A DNA stretch of 63,779 bases from Eubacteriales bacterium (GCA_030524545.1 JAUNGM010000025.1:1-63779); one strand, 5' to 3'. Counted from the first letter of the stretch, positions 1 to 8,525 are shown. Notes: generated by a model not told the origin, from the sequence alone. Program-made: numbers and translations.

Positions 1-2
1 GG

Positions 3-263
3 ATTTTATTTAAGTTTGGATATCGCAGGAAATCCAAACGTTTGGATTTTCTGCGACATACGTTGGCAACTCAATTTTATGATGAGGATGTTTCTATACA
101 GACAATCCGAGATTATTTAGGACATTTTTCAGAAGAGATGACAAAACAGTATGTGGACTTCATGCCAAAGAGAATTGAAAAAGCAAGTGATACATACTTT
201 AAGAAACCGGAAAATGATTTGGCTTCTACCATTAAAGTTAAGAAGCGTGGTGACAGAAAATGA
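3..263 (+). CDS. Tyrosine recombinase, C-terminal part (TnpA-like)
   Basis: The frame is open from the window edge, so only the C-terminal end of a larger protein is visible. It shows the end of the tyrosine recombinase catalytic domain: the FLRHTLAT block, then DYLGH, then a tyrosine in KQYVDF as the likely nucleophile. The residue three before the RHT arginine is Asp (DFLR) where most family members have His (HxxR). Its stop overlaps the ATG of the next recombinase by four bases, which suggests translational coupling. Together with the next genes it matches the tnpA-tnpB-tnpC order of Tn554-like elements. The family call is firm; the TnpA role is inferred from gene order. Confidence 0.8.
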   Translation: MLFKFGYRRKSKRLDFLRHTLATQFYDEDVSIQTIRDYLGHFSEEMTKQYVDFMPKRIEKASDTYFKKPENDLASTIKVKKRGDRK

Positions 264-1753
264 AAAAAAGAATTTACATATATGAGATGGATTGCTACAA
301 GGCAGCATCCGAAGATCAGTTGCAGAGAATGCGTATCAGTCCGGTACGATATTTTAATCTGGAAGGGTTGCCATCCGAAGAACTTGCCGAAAAGCTGGAA
401 GAATTTATATGGGAAAGAGGGAAAATACTCGCTCCGTCCAGCATGGCAAGTGAAGTGACCTATTATAATAATATTCGGGAATTTCTGATTGATCGGAAAA
501 TACAAAGCCTAGATTCCAGAGAAGAAGAAAAAATCATCCTTATGCTAAAAGGTTGGATGTTGGAACGAGGATATACTTTATCAAGCAAAAAATACCGGCC
601 AGCATATGACAAGGTAGGGATTGAAAGTCCTGGCATTGTGAGGCATATGAAAAAAATCTTGAAGTTTCTGGAAGAAGAGGATGACAGGGACGAACAAGAA
701 AAAGACATCTGGACTCTTAAAAATTTCGATTTTCCTATTCAAGGAAATCCAATTTTGAATACAGAAACGATTAACTTTACTAAAATTGTACAACCTGATA
801 TTCGGGAAGAAGTAAAAAAAGTGATTTTTATGCATTTGAAATATTCTCCTTTAGGAACGATACATAGTGAAATGACTGCAGTAAAGCGATTTTCAAGATT
901 TCTTAAAAGGAAATATTTGGACATTCAATCACTGCAGGAATTAGACCGAATGCATATAGAAGAGTATCTGATATATCTTCAGACGGAAGCACATGATCGG
1001 AAAAATTACAGATCTGACTTGTATGCACTACGAAGGGTAATAGAAGATGTTGGGAATTTATATGAACGACAGCACATGGGCGAGTTATTTCTGAGTAATG
1101 ATTTTCCAAGTACACCAAGGCATGTATTCAAATTTTACTCCGATGCAGAAATCAAAAGATTAAATGAACACATTTTTAAAATGGATGAGCAGATATGCAG
1201 AGCATTAATTATCCACCAATTATTGGGAACGAGGATTTCAGATACGCTGACCTTAAAGACAGACTGCTTAAGTATGCGGAACAATCGGTATTTTATAAGG
1301 ATTGATCAGGTGAAGTCAGTCACCTATGAAAAAGCTATCAGTGAAGAAGTGGCACAACTGATTATGAAAGCAATTGATTATACAAAGGAGCGGTATGGAG
1401 AAACAACTTACATTTTTGTAAAAAAAGATGATCCAACTAGGCCTTATCAATATAGCATGATTCAAAATCAGATTATGACAATGATCCGCCAGGAAGATAT
1501 CCGGGATGATAATGGAGAGTTCCTGAAGTTTGGAACCCATATTTTCCGGCATTGCTATGGAAAGAAATTGACAGAAATGCATGTGGACGACTGGATGATA
1601 GCCAAGTTACTGGGGCATACCTCTATATATTCGGTACACCATTATCGGAAAATAGGAAATAAACTGATGGCGGATGAAACGAGAGCTGCAAGAGAAAAAA
1701 TGGATATGATCCTATTAGATATCATAGAAGGATGGGATGATTATGAAATATGA
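260..1753 (+). CDS. Tyrosine recombinase (TnpB-like), 497 aa
   Basis: This is a site-specific recombinase that would cut and rejoin DNA through a tyrosine-DNA intermediate. The N-terminal ~280 residues should bind DNA; the catalytic domain follows. Visible catalytic residues are Arg near 324 in LLGTRISD, a lysine in IDQVKS, HIFR near 426-430 (the HxxR box), LLGH, and Tyr near 462 in HHYRK. All catalytic groups are present, so it is probably active. It starts inside the stop of the upstream recombinase (ATGA overlap) and its end overlaps the next gene, forming a tight transposition operon. In Tn554, TnpA and TnpB work together with TnpC; that role is inferred here. Confidence 0.85.
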   Translation: MKKRIYIYEMDCYKAASEDQLQRMRISPVRYFNLEGLPSEELAEKLEEFIWERGKILAPSSMASEVTYYNNIREFLIDRKIQSLDSREEEKIILMLKGWMLERGYTLSSKKYRPAYDKVGIESPGIVRHMKKILKFLEEEDDRDEQEKDIWTLKNFDFPIQGNPILNTETINFTKIVQPDIREEVKKVIFMHLKYSPLGTIHSEMTAVKRFSRFLKRKYLDIQSLQELDRMHIEEYLIYLQTEAHDRKNYRSDLYALRRVIEDVGNLYERQHMGELFLSNDFPSTPRHVFKFYSDAEIKRLNEHIFKMDEQICRALIIHQLLGTRISDTLTLKTDCLSMRNNRYFIRIDQVKSVTYEKAISEEVAQLIMKAIDYTKERYGETTYIFVKKDDPTRPYQYSMIQNQIMTMIRQEDIRDDNGEFLKFGTHIFRHCYGKKLTEMHVDDWMIAKLLGHTSIYSVHHYRKIGNKLMADETRAAREKMDMILLDIIEGWDDYEI

Positions 1754-2168
1754 TAAGATGGTAGCGATTACGCAGGCTGAGAGTCAGAGGAAGATGAATA
1801 TTGCAAAAAATACAATATCTGATATGCTTAAAAATATGGAAAGAATTACCGTAGCAGAGCTGGTAAAAAGAACTGGGCTTTCTAGAGGATTTTTTTATAA
1901 AAATGAGCTTATCAGAAGAGAAATGGATGATGCAATACATAGGCAGGAGGCAATTTTTAAGAATAGACATCCGGTTACAATGGACAGAAAACTCGAAAAT
2001 TCAGTAATTGATTTGAAAATTGAATTGCTAAAAGCCAAAACGGAGAATGAGAAATTAGCAGAACAAAATCAGAACTTGAAAAGAGAAAATGAACTGTTGC
2101 AACAAGAAATGGAGAAATTGAATAAACGGGTCAGTAGGAAAGAAATTTCTGTTTTAAAAAAATTGTGA
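1743..2168 (+). CDS. TnpC-like DUF6262 protein, copy 1
   Basis: This is a small basic protein with an N-terminal helix-turn-helix-like part (TVAELVKRTGLSRGFFYKN) and a C-terminal leucine- and glutamate-rich coiled coil (residues ~80-130). In Tn554-type elements the third gene, tnpC, encodes a protein of this size that affects the orientation and frequency of transposition; that function is taken from the family. I chose the ATG at 1743, not 1737, because the protein then begins MKYDKM exactly like the second copy. It overlaps the recombinase end by 11 bases. Confidence 0.75.
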   Translation: MKYDKMVAITQAESQRKMNIAKNTISDMLKNMERITVAELVKRTGLSRGFFYKNELIRREMDDAIHRQEAIFKNRHPVTMDRKLENSVIDLKIELLKAKTENEKLAEQNQNLKRENELLQQEMEKLNKRVSRKEISVLKKL

Positions 2169-2207
2169 GAATGGTGTGGTACAAGTTTTTTGAGAGGACG
2201 ATAATCT

Positions 2208-2582
2208 ATGAAATACGATAAAATGGTCGAATGTAGTTTGGAACGTAGCAAACAGAAGGTAGAAACCGCAAAACGGGAAATTCAAGAAATGTTGGAATCA
2301 AAAGAAAAAATAACAGTTGCTGCATTGATTCAAAAAACAGGCTTTTCTAAAGGATTTTTTTATCGAAATGAAGAAATGCGCAGGGTGGTAAATGAAGCTA
2401 TGCATCAACAGAGCGTAACGTATAATCCGAAACAGATTATTATTGATATGGCTATGGAAAGAACTTTAGTTAATGCAAAAACGACTATACAGGAATTGAA
2501 ACTAAAAATAAAAAAATTGGAAAAAGAAAATGCAGAGTTGCGAGAAGAATTGGCAAGGGTAAGAAAAATATCTAAAGTATAA
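2208..2582 (+). CDS. TnpC-like DUF6262 protein, copy 2
   Basis: This is a 124-residue paralogue of the preceding gene. It shares the MKYDKMV start, the helix-turn-helix-like TVAALIQKTGFSKGFFYRN block and a C-terminal coiled coil, although most other positions differ. It lies 39 bases after copy 1 with a weak ribosome binding site (GAGGACG). The divergence suggests an old duplication inside the element rather than a recent one. It is the last gene of the mobile element; a strong terminator follows. Confidence 0.75.
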   Translation: MKYDKMVECSLERSKQKVETAKREIQEMLESKEKITVAALIQKTGFSKGFFYRNEEMRRVVNEAMHQQSVTYNPKQIIIDMAMERTLVNAKTTIQELKLKIKKLEKENAELREELARVRKISKV

Positions 2583-2616
2583 AAGGAAAAATTAAATATT
2601 TGAATTTGAATGATTC

Positions 2617-2663
2617 AAGGCAGAATGTACAGTTAAAAAGCAAGTACATTCTGTCTTGTTTTG
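2617..2663 (+). terminator. Terminator of the transposition operon
   Basis: A 14-bp arm (2617-2630) faces its complement (2644-2657) with one mismatch around a 13-base loop, followed by a short T-rich stretch (GTTTTG). It lies 35 bases after the second TnpC-like gene. Confidence 0.7.
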
Positions 2664-2798
2664 TATAGATATGAATAAATAAAAATACTGGCTACAAAAT
2701 GCACACAACATACAAAAAGTGCAAAAAACAAAGAAAATAGACGAATGATACGTTTTGGTCTATATGGTTAAATCCAGTGTTTATAAGGCTTTTGAGGC

Positions 2799-2924
2799 AT
2801 GAAAAAGACAGGGGCTAAATTTATTGTGGTTCTCATTGGCCTTGTTGTAATCTTCAGGGATCAGCTTACAAGCCTTGTAAAAAAGCTGCTGTCTAAGATT
2901 ACGAAACAGAGCAACGCGATTTAA
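2799..2924 (+). pseudogene. Flp1-type pilin, C-terminal remnant
   Basis: The last 41 codons of a Flp1-family type IVb pilin are visible: a hydrophobic run (FIVVLIGLVVIF), then RDQLTSLVKKLL, ending in SKITKQSNAI. These match my memory of the C-terminal half of the small pilins that accompany Tad loci in Lachnospiraceae. The normal N-terminus with the prepilin cleavage site and EEG motif is missing, and a stop codon lies two codons upstream of the only ATG. The next genes are Tad pilus genes, which fits. The simplest reading is that the Tn554-like element inserted in the gene and removed its 5' half. A functional micro-protein starting at ATG 2799 cannot be excluded but lacks a good ribosome binding site. 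Confidence 0.65.
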
Positions 2925-2962
2925 GCACTACTTTCGTATTTGAAAGAAGGAGGTGTACCTTT

Positions 2963-4486
2963 ATGGAAAGAAAAGGGAGTGTGACCGTATTTTTGGCTCT
3001 GGTGCTTAGCATGATGCTGTCACTTGTATGTACCAGTGTGGAGTCTGTCAGGATGGCTGCGGCGAGGACTCAGATTCTGGGAAGTCTGGATGTGGGATTG
3101 TATTCGCTGTTTGGACAGTATGATAAGACACTTTTGGAAGACTATGACCTGTTTCTTCTGGATGGCTCCTGCGGCGGAGGTGAGCTGAATATGGCTCACA
3201 TGTACGATAATATGGAGTCTTATATGAAACCGATTCTGAAACAGAACAGCCAGAAGCTTTCGATTGTTCAGGGAGGATTTACCGGATACCGTCTTGCAAC
3301 GGACGAAGACGGGGAGGCGTTTTATCATCAGGTCGTACGCTACATGAAGGAAACGCTGGGAAGCCAGGGGGTACAGCTTCTTCTTAGCAGGATGAAAAAC
3401 CGGGAAGAACGGACGAAGGAGGCAGAACAGAATGGAAACCGTGCGGAAAGCGGTCAGGCACTGGAATCGTATGATGCAGAAATGGATTCGGCAGCCAGGA
3501 ACAGTGAAGCGGCTATGGAAGAAATACAGCAAGCCGGACAAAACGGAGGAGCAGATGGCAAGGCGGTTTTTGGAAGCGGTTCGGAGGACTCTGGAAATAC
3601 GCCGGAGTTTTCCAGTAACTCGGACAAGGATGTGCGGAATCCTATTACGGTAATACGAAGAATACGCAGGATGGGAGTTTTGGAGCTGGTGCTGCCGCCG
3701 GGAAGCAGAGTGTCTGAACGTGAGATATCCAAAAGTACGCTGGTTTCAGGAAGAACCCTGCAGAAGGGAATGACGATCGCAGGAAAGCTTACCGAAGATA
3801 CCGGGTATACATCCCAGGTTTTGTTTCAGCAGTATCTGATGGATAAACTTGGAAACTTCCGAAGCCCATCCTCTTCCTCTAAAGGGCTGGGGTATCAGGT
3901 GGAATATGTGCTGGAAGGAAAAGATAACGATCTGGACAATCTGAAAGGCGTGGCAGGGAAGCTTCTGATTATCAGGGAAGGCGTGAATTTTGCGCATCTT
4001 CTTTCGGATCCTGCAAAACGCAGTCAGGCAGCAGCATTAGCCGCAGCTATCGCAGCAACTTTTCTGATTCCTCCTGCCGCTGCAGTGATTGAGAGTGCGC
4101 TGCTGCTGTGCTGGGCATTTGGAGAGAGTATTCTGGATGTGCGGGAGCTTTTGGACGGGGGCTGTGTTCCGTTGATAAAATCAGCGTCAGACTGGCAGCT
4201 TTCACTGGGGAATCTGTCGAATCTTCTGGACAGCCTGGACACAAGGCGGCGCAGTGTGGATAACGGAATGACGTATGAAGATTATCTGCAGGTAATGCTT
4301 ATTTCCAGAAGCAGAAATCTAAAGCTGGAAAGAGGAATGGATATGGTGGAACTCACCATCCGTTCCATTCCCCAAAGAGAGAATTTCCGTCTGGATTCCT
4401 GTATTACAGCGATTGAGGCATCTGTAGATGTCCGGGCAAATAAACGTAAGGTTTTTACAGTAACAAAGCAGTATTGTTATGACTGA
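2963..4486 (+). CDS. DUF5702 protein of the Tad pilus locus
   Basis: This 507-residue protein has one N-terminal membrane segment (residues ~5-27) preceded by ERKGSVTVF, which resembles the TadE/TadG pseudopilin cleavage region. A long extracytoplasmic part follows, with a second alanine-rich hydrophobic stretch near residues 350-385. Residues ~150-220 are low in complexity and rich in E, N, S and Q. The family (DUF5702) accompanies Tad genes in Clostridia, where a TadG-like structural role is likely; this is inference. A strong ribosome binding site (AAGGAGGTG) fixes the start. It is the first intact gene after the broken pilin. Confidence 0.75.
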   Translation: MERKGSVTVFLALVLSMMLSLVCTSVESVRMAAARTQILGSLDVGLYSLFGQYDKTLLEDYDLFLLDGSCGGGELNMAHMYDNMESYMKPILKQNSQKLSIVQGGFTGYRLATDEDGEAFYHQVVRYMKETLGSQGVQLLLSRMKNREERTKEAEQNGNRAESGQALESYDAEMDSAARNSEAAMEEIQQAGQNGGADGKAVFGSGSEDSGNTPEFSSNSDKDVRNPITVIRRIRRMGVLELVLPPGSRVSEREISKSTLVSGRTLQKGMTIAGKLTEDTGYTSQVLFQQYLMDKLGNFRSPSSSSKGLGYQVEYVLEGKDNDLDNLKGVAGKLLIIREGVNFAHLLSDPAKRSQAAALAAAIAATFLIPPAAAVIESALLLCWAFGESILDVRELLDGGCVPLIKSASDWQLSLGNLSNLLDSLDTRRRSVDNGMTYEDYLQVMLISRSRNLKLERGMDMVELTIRSIPQRENFRLDSCITAIEASVDVRANKRKVFTVTKQYCYD

Positions 4487-4514
4487 AGGCAGTTGAGAAA
4501 AGAGGTGTGAAAAG

Positions 4515-5369
4515 ATGCTTTTCCGGAAAGAAAAGATGAAACTTATAAAGAAAAAAATACATGGGATAGATAGAAATGGGAATAAAAAATGGGAAAAAAA
4601 CAGAAATGTAAGCCATATAAAAAAATACAGAGAAAGGAAACGCTCTCATAAAAACCTCCGGCTTCTGTTTGCCCCGATGAGCAGAAGCTTAAGAATTCTT
4701 TCTGGAAAAGCATCTTTTTGCATCTGCTTTTCAAAAATTAAAAAAGCCAGTATGGTTGTCGAGACTGCTATGGTATTGCCGATGTTCTTTCTTGGGATGG
4801 TAACGATTATATCCTTTATGGATGTTTATAAGCTTCAGACGGAACATCTGATGAAGCTCTGTGAGAAAACAAAGGAGGCTGGAATGTATGCATATGTATT
4901 GAATGGAAATGGTCCGGAAGAAGTGACTCTGCAGGATGTTTATTCCTATAAGCCGATTGGAGGCCTTGTGTCTCTTCCGAACATCTGGATGCACAACACT
5001 GTAAAAGTCCGTGCCTGGACAGGTAAAGAGTATGCGGCTTTTGAGGATGAAGCAGAGAGTGGGGAGGAAATGGTGTACATGACGGATTCCGGAGAAGTCT
5101 ATCATAAAAGCCTGAATTGCAGTTATCTGAACGTATCAATCAGCCAGGTAGGCGGCAAGAGTATTTCCTCCCTGAAAAATGCATATGGAGAAAAGTATGA
5201 GCCATGTGAAATCTGCAGCAGTAATCAGGGGCCGGGTGGTGCCGTTTATATCACAAAAAAGGGAAACCGTTACCATAACCTGGAATCCTGCAGCGGTCTG
5301 AAGAGAACTGTCCGGATGGTAAAAATTTCGGGAACAGGAGGAGTGGCAGCCTGCAGGCGATGTGGGTGA
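4515..5369 (+). CDS. TadE-like pseudopilin with two C-terminal Cys modules
   Basis: After a very basic, lysine-rich N-terminus (~75 residues) comes a TadE-type motif (KASMVVETAMVLP) running into a membrane helix (residues ~84-107). The C-terminal 90 residues hold two modules of the form V-Y-x-T/D...Y-H-x(4-5)-C-x2-L...C-x2-C (residues ~195-235 and ~245-284). This pattern resembles Ada-type zinc-binding ends of other secreted proteins. The protein is probably a minor pilus component whose outer face binds metal or is cross-linked. The start could lie further in, since the basic leader is unusually long; ATG 4515 has AGAGGTG upstream. It overlaps the GTG alternative start of tadV. Confidence 0.7.
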   Translation: MLFRKEKMKLIKKKIHGIDRNGNKKWEKNRNVSHIKKYRERKRSHKNLRLLFAPMSRSLRILSGKASFCICFSKIKKASMVVETAMVLPMFFLGMVTIISFMDVYKLQTEHLMKLCEKTKEAGMYAYVLNGNGPEEVTLQDVYSYKPIGGLVSLPNIWMHNTVKVRAWTGKEYAAFEDEAESGEEMVYMTDSGEVYHKSLNCSYLNVSISQVGGKSISSLKNAYGEKYEPCEICSSNQGPGGAVYITKKGNRYHNLESCSGLKRTVRMVKISGTGGVAACRRCG

Positions 5370-5385
5370 AAGAAAGGCGATAGGA

Positions 5386-5799
5386 ATGAAGGAAGTAGTT
5401 ACACTGGCATTTTTAGGAGTGAATGCCTGGCTGGATCTAAAGAAAAAAGAAATCTCTCTGCTTACCGTGGGGATATTGGCAGCATTGGGAGCAATATGGT
5501 CTGTTATGAGCGGGAGAGACCTGATGCAGGCAGTATTACCGCTGGGAATTGTTACTGTGTTTCTGGGATTAAGTCTGCTTACCGGAGGAGCGGTAGGGCT
5601 GGGAGATGTCTGGATTCTGCTGGCGCTGGGTCTGATACTTGAAACAGGGGAGTTTCTTGGGACACTTTGTATGGGAATGCTGCTGGCTGGAGGATGGGCG
5701 CTGATTCTGCTGGTGATACTGAGGAAAAACCGACACACAGAGATTCCGTTTGTTCCGTTTCTTCTGGCTGGTTATATAGGAGGACTGGTACTATGGTAA
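5386..5799 (+). CDS. Prepilin peptidase, TadV/CpaA type
   Basis: This is a membrane aspartyl protease that removes leader peptides from Flp-type pilins and TadE/F pseudopilins. It is small (137 residues, ~5 hydrophobic segments), as usual for TadV, which lacks the methylase half of PilD. The two catalytic aspartates are visible in NAWLDLKKKEIS and in the GxGD motif GLGDVW. I chose ATG 5386 with AAAGG upstream; GTG 5362 would add eight residues and overlap the previous gene. Its last seven bases overlap the next TadE gene. Its substrates include the neighbours, but the main pilin gene beside it is broken. Confidence 0.8.
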   Translation: MKEVVTLAFLGVNAWLDLKKKEISLLTVGILAALGAIWSVMSGRDLMQAVLPLGIVTVFLGLSLLTGGAVGLGDVWILLALGLILETGEFLGTLCMGMLLAGGWALILLVILRKNRHTEIPFVPFLLAGYIGGLVLW

Positions 5800-6251
5800 A
5801 GAAATGGAGACGATTGTGCCGGGGGACAAAGAGCGGAAGCTTTACGATAGAAGCAGCCTGCGTTATGCCGCTGATTCTTCTGGTTCTTATGGGATGTTTG
5901 TATTTATGTTTCTTTGTCCACAACAGGGCATGGCTGACAGCCGCTGCGTATGAATCTGCGCTGGCAGGAAGTATGGAAGGTGTGAAAGAATCCGGACAGG
6001 TTTATGAAACTGCACAGATGAGAAGCAGGGAGCTTGGCAGCGTTGGCTTTTTCGGAGCAGAAAATCTGAGCTCCAGGATAAGGACAGACAAAACGGTAGA
6101 GGTTTCCTACAGTTTTGATACGATTTCCGGGTATGGAGGATTCCTATGGCATTTCAATGCCAGCGGGAGTTCCGGAATAGTGCGTCCTGTGAAGTGGATT
6201 CGGACAGTGAAGGCCGCATCAGAAATCATTACCGGGATAGGAGGTGAGTAA
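5793..6251 (+). CDS. TadE-family pseudopilin
   Basis: This 152-residue protein has a short basic start, the TadE-type cleavage region KSGSFTIEAACVMP (Glu at +5 after the likely cut), and one membrane helix. The extracytoplasmic part is about 110 residues and has no recognised domain. TadE-like pseudopilins are minor pilus subunits processed by TadV. The ATG at 5793 overlaps the tadV stop by seven bases, so I used it instead of an upstream in-frame ATG lying inside tadV. The next gene starts two bases after its stop. Confidence 0.8.
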   Translation: MVKKWRRLCRGTKSGSFTIEAACVMPLILLVLMGCLYLCFFVHNRAWLTAAAYESALAGSMEGVKESGQVYETAQMRSRELGSVGFFGAENLSSRIRTDKTVEVSYSFDTISGYGGFLWHFNASGSSGIVRPVKWIRTVKAASEIITGIGGE

Positions 6252-6253
6252 CC

Positions 6254-7726
6254 ATGAGAACAGAATATAAACGGGATGTGAATCATAATTATCTGATTCT
6301 CTATGGGGATCAGGAGGTGGATACTGCTTCTTATCAGGTAAGGATGCTGGCAGGAAATGTGCTTCCGTCTATCCTCAAATGCAGAATCCAGAGTCTGGAT
6401 GGAAAAACCATGTTTTATTATGAGATTACATCCAGGCAGTCTGTTTCCTCATTCTATGAACAGAAGAAGTTTAAAGTGGAGGATTTGCAGTTGATTTTTG
6501 GCGGATTTGTACAGGCTATGGAAGAAATGGGAGAATACCTGCTGAATCCGGGCCAGCTTGTGCTTGATCCGGAATATGTATTTCTGGATGTCGAGAAGAA
6601 AAGTCTTTATTTTTGTTACCTTCCGGGATATGAAAAGGAAGTCCGTGAACAATTTCGGGTATTTACAGAATACATTCTGCCGAAGCTTGACCATGAGGAT
6701 GGGATGGCTGTAATGCTGGGGTATGGGATATACAGGAGTGCGCTGGAAGACACATTCCATTTGGAATATATCAAAAAGGAACTCTATCAGGTAAAATCGG
6801 ATATGCCGGAGGGATTACCGGGGCAGGAGAGCATATTGCCGGAAAAGGAGCAGGTACCCTTTGCCAACGAAGTACCGTTTATGGATGATATATGGGAACG
6901 GAAAGAGAATGCAAAACAGAAATCCGTGCAGAAAAGAGGGCAGAAGAAAGAAAAGAAGGTCGAACAGAGAAATGATCAAAAACAGGATACGAGAGGAGTA
7001 AAAAGCGAGCCGGAACTAAAGAAAAAAACAGGGATGCTCGCTGCGGTTATAACTACAGTAGCTGTTATGCTTGGTATTCTTGCTGCCAATCTGCTTGGAT
7101 ATCTGCCGTGGCTGAGTGTGGAGATTGCTATGGGGACGGGGATTGTTCTTTTGGGGTGTGGGGTTCTGGCATATTTCATTTCCGGACGTAAAAGGATGAA
7201 AGAACAAAAAAACTGGCGAGAAGAAGTACAGAAGAACAGAAAAGTCCGTGAGAAACAGGAAGCAATACTGGGAAAGGCGGATCAGCCAGAAGATAGTAAG
7301 GAGGCAGTGCTTTGCGAGAAACGAATGTCGATTGCCATGCAGGAAGAAGAAGCGCTGTCTGCCGTATCGGACATTCCGTCGAATCGTCATCTGGGTGAAA
7401 CAGTTGTTTTATCCTCGAATGTAATTTCCGGACCGGCTGCCCTGGTAAGCAGAGAACCAGGGGAATTGGCAACTATTTACCTGAACGAAGAGCTGACCAT
7501 TGTGGGCAAGCTGGAAACTGCATGCGATGCGGTGATTCCTCTGCCTACAGTCAGCAGGGTTCATGGAAAGATCCGTAAAAGGGGAGAGGAATACTATCTT
7601 ATGGATCTGAATTCGAGAAACGGGACTTCCGTAAATGGCAGAATGCTGAAAGGGGATGAGGAATATCAGCTCCGGCATGAAGATGAAGTGGATTTTGCAC
7701 AGGCGCGATATGTCTTTTTAAGATAA
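6254..7726 (+). CDS. Membrane FHA-domain protein (DUF6382-FHA)
   Basis: This 490-residue protein ends in a forkhead-associated (FHA) domain (residues ~415-490) with the expected SRVHGKI and LNSRNGTSVNG motifs, which bind phosphothreonine. The N-terminal ~190 residues match the DUF6382 region found before FHA domains in Clostridia. In the middle are a lysine- and glutamine-rich linker and two membrane helices (residues ~260-310). It ends the Tad operon, two bases after the TadE gene. A role in assembling or regulating the pilus through Ser/Thr phosphorylation is inference; no kinase gene is in the window. Confidence 0.8.
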   Translation: MRTEYKRDVNHNYLILYGDQEVDTASYQVRMLAGNVLPSILKCRIQSLDGKTMFYYEITSRQSVSSFYEQKKFKVEDLQLIFGGFVQAMEEMGEYLLNPGQLVLDPEYVFLDVEKKSLYFCYLPGYEKEVREQFRVFTEYILPKLDHEDGMAVMLGYGIYRSALEDTFHLEYIKKELYQVKSDMPEGLPGQESILPEKEQVPFANEVPFMDDIWERKENAKQKSVQKRGQKKEKKVEQRNDQKQDTRGVKSEPELKKKTGMLAAVITTVAVMLGILAANLLGYLPWLSVEIAMGTGIVLLGCGVLAYFISGRKRMKEQKNWREEVQKNRKVREKQEAILGKADQPEDSKEAVLCEKRMSIAMQEEEALSAVSDIPSNRHLGETVVLSSNVISGPAALVSREPGELATIYLNEELTIVGKLETACDAVIPLPTVSRVHGKIRKRGEEYYLMDLNSRNGTSVNGRMLKGDEEYQLRHEDEVDFAQARYVFLR

Positions 7727-7844
7727 AACCATGTGTGAAACTTTGCGAAAATGGATGCCGTTAATGCAGGATTTACACCAACTGGACTAGAGAATATGGT
7801 AGTATAAAATCGCTGAAAAAAGGAAAAGAATTATGGTATAAAGG

Positions 7845-7873
7845 TTTACATAATTTTGAAAATCTGCTACAAT
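7845..7873 (+). promoter_or_regulatory. Sigma-A type promoter of the rhomboid gene
   Basis: TTTACA (7845-7850) and TACAAT (7868-7873) are separated by 17 bases, 38 bases before the GTG start of the rhomboid gene. Confidence 0.7.
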
Positions 7874-7910
7874 AGCTCTGATTTTATGAATGAAATAAAA
7901 GGAGATATCT

Positions 7911-8525
7911 GTGGGAGAAATTAGTGAAGAATTAAAAAAAGAACCAATGACAGCAGCCATGCTGATTCTGAATTTGCTGGTATTTCTGATGGTGGAGATT
8001 ACCGGAGGCAGTCAGGATACGGCACATATGGTTGAATGTGGAGCTGCCTATACTCCGCTGATTGTCGAAAACGGAGAGTGGTACCGGATTTTTACGTGTA
8101 TGTTTCTGCATTTTGGAATGTCCCATCTTGCGAACAATATGCTGGTACTTTTTGTGCTGGGCGGCAGACTGGAGCGTGCCATCGGAAAAATAAAGTTTCT
8201 TTTTATTTATCTTCTTGGAGGTGCTGCAGGAAACATTCTTTCGATGATACTGGATATAAAGTCTATGGACTTTGCAGTTTCAGCAGGTGCATCCGGTGCA
8301 GTATTTGCGGTGATGGGAGCCATGATTTATGTACTGCTGCGCAGGAGGGGACGAGTGGAAGATATCACTGCACGTCAGATGTTTATCATGGCTGCCTTTT
8401 CATTATACTTCGGCTTTACCAGCAGCGGTGTGGACAACGTTGCCCATATTGGCGGTATGTTCAGCGGTTTTGTGCTTGCCGCCATAGTGTATCATCCCAG
8501 AAAAATCCGAACCTCAGTACCCTGA
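7911..8525 (+). CDS. Rhomboid intramembrane serine protease
   Basis: This is a six-helix membrane protease of 204 residues that cleaves substrates inside the membrane. The catalytic serine is in SAGASGAVFAVMG (GxSG, Ser ~127) and the catalytic histidine in VAHIGGMFSG (His ~179). The HFGMSHLANNM block of helix 2 provides the oxyanion residues (H and N). GTG start with GGAGATATCT upstream and its own promoter. Its end overlaps the convergent histidine kinase gene by 34 bases. The substrate is not evident from the context. Confidence 0.9.
   Translation: MGEISEELKKEPMTAAMLILNLLVFLMVEITGGSQDTAHMVECGAAYTPLIVENGEWYRIFTCMFLHFGMSHLANNMLVLFVLGGRLERAIGKIKFLFIYLLGGAAGNILSMILDIKSMDFAVSAGASGAVFAVMGAMIYVLLRRRGRVEDITARQMFIMAAFSLYFGFTSSGVDNVAHIGGMFSGFVLAAIVYHPRKIRTSVP

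Larger units (their letters stand above)
1..2800 (+). mobile_element. Right end of a Tn554-like element
   Basis: Two tyrosine recombinase genes and two TnpC-like genes form one overlapping operon, clearly richer in A+T than the Tad locus that follows. The right limit is placed near 2800 because the reading frame of a chromosomal pilin gene resumes there without its N-terminus. The left part, including any cargo, lies outside the window. I found no terminal inverted repeats at the right end, as expected for Tn554 relatives, so the exact junction is approximate. Note that the genes read toward this end. Confidence 0.65.
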
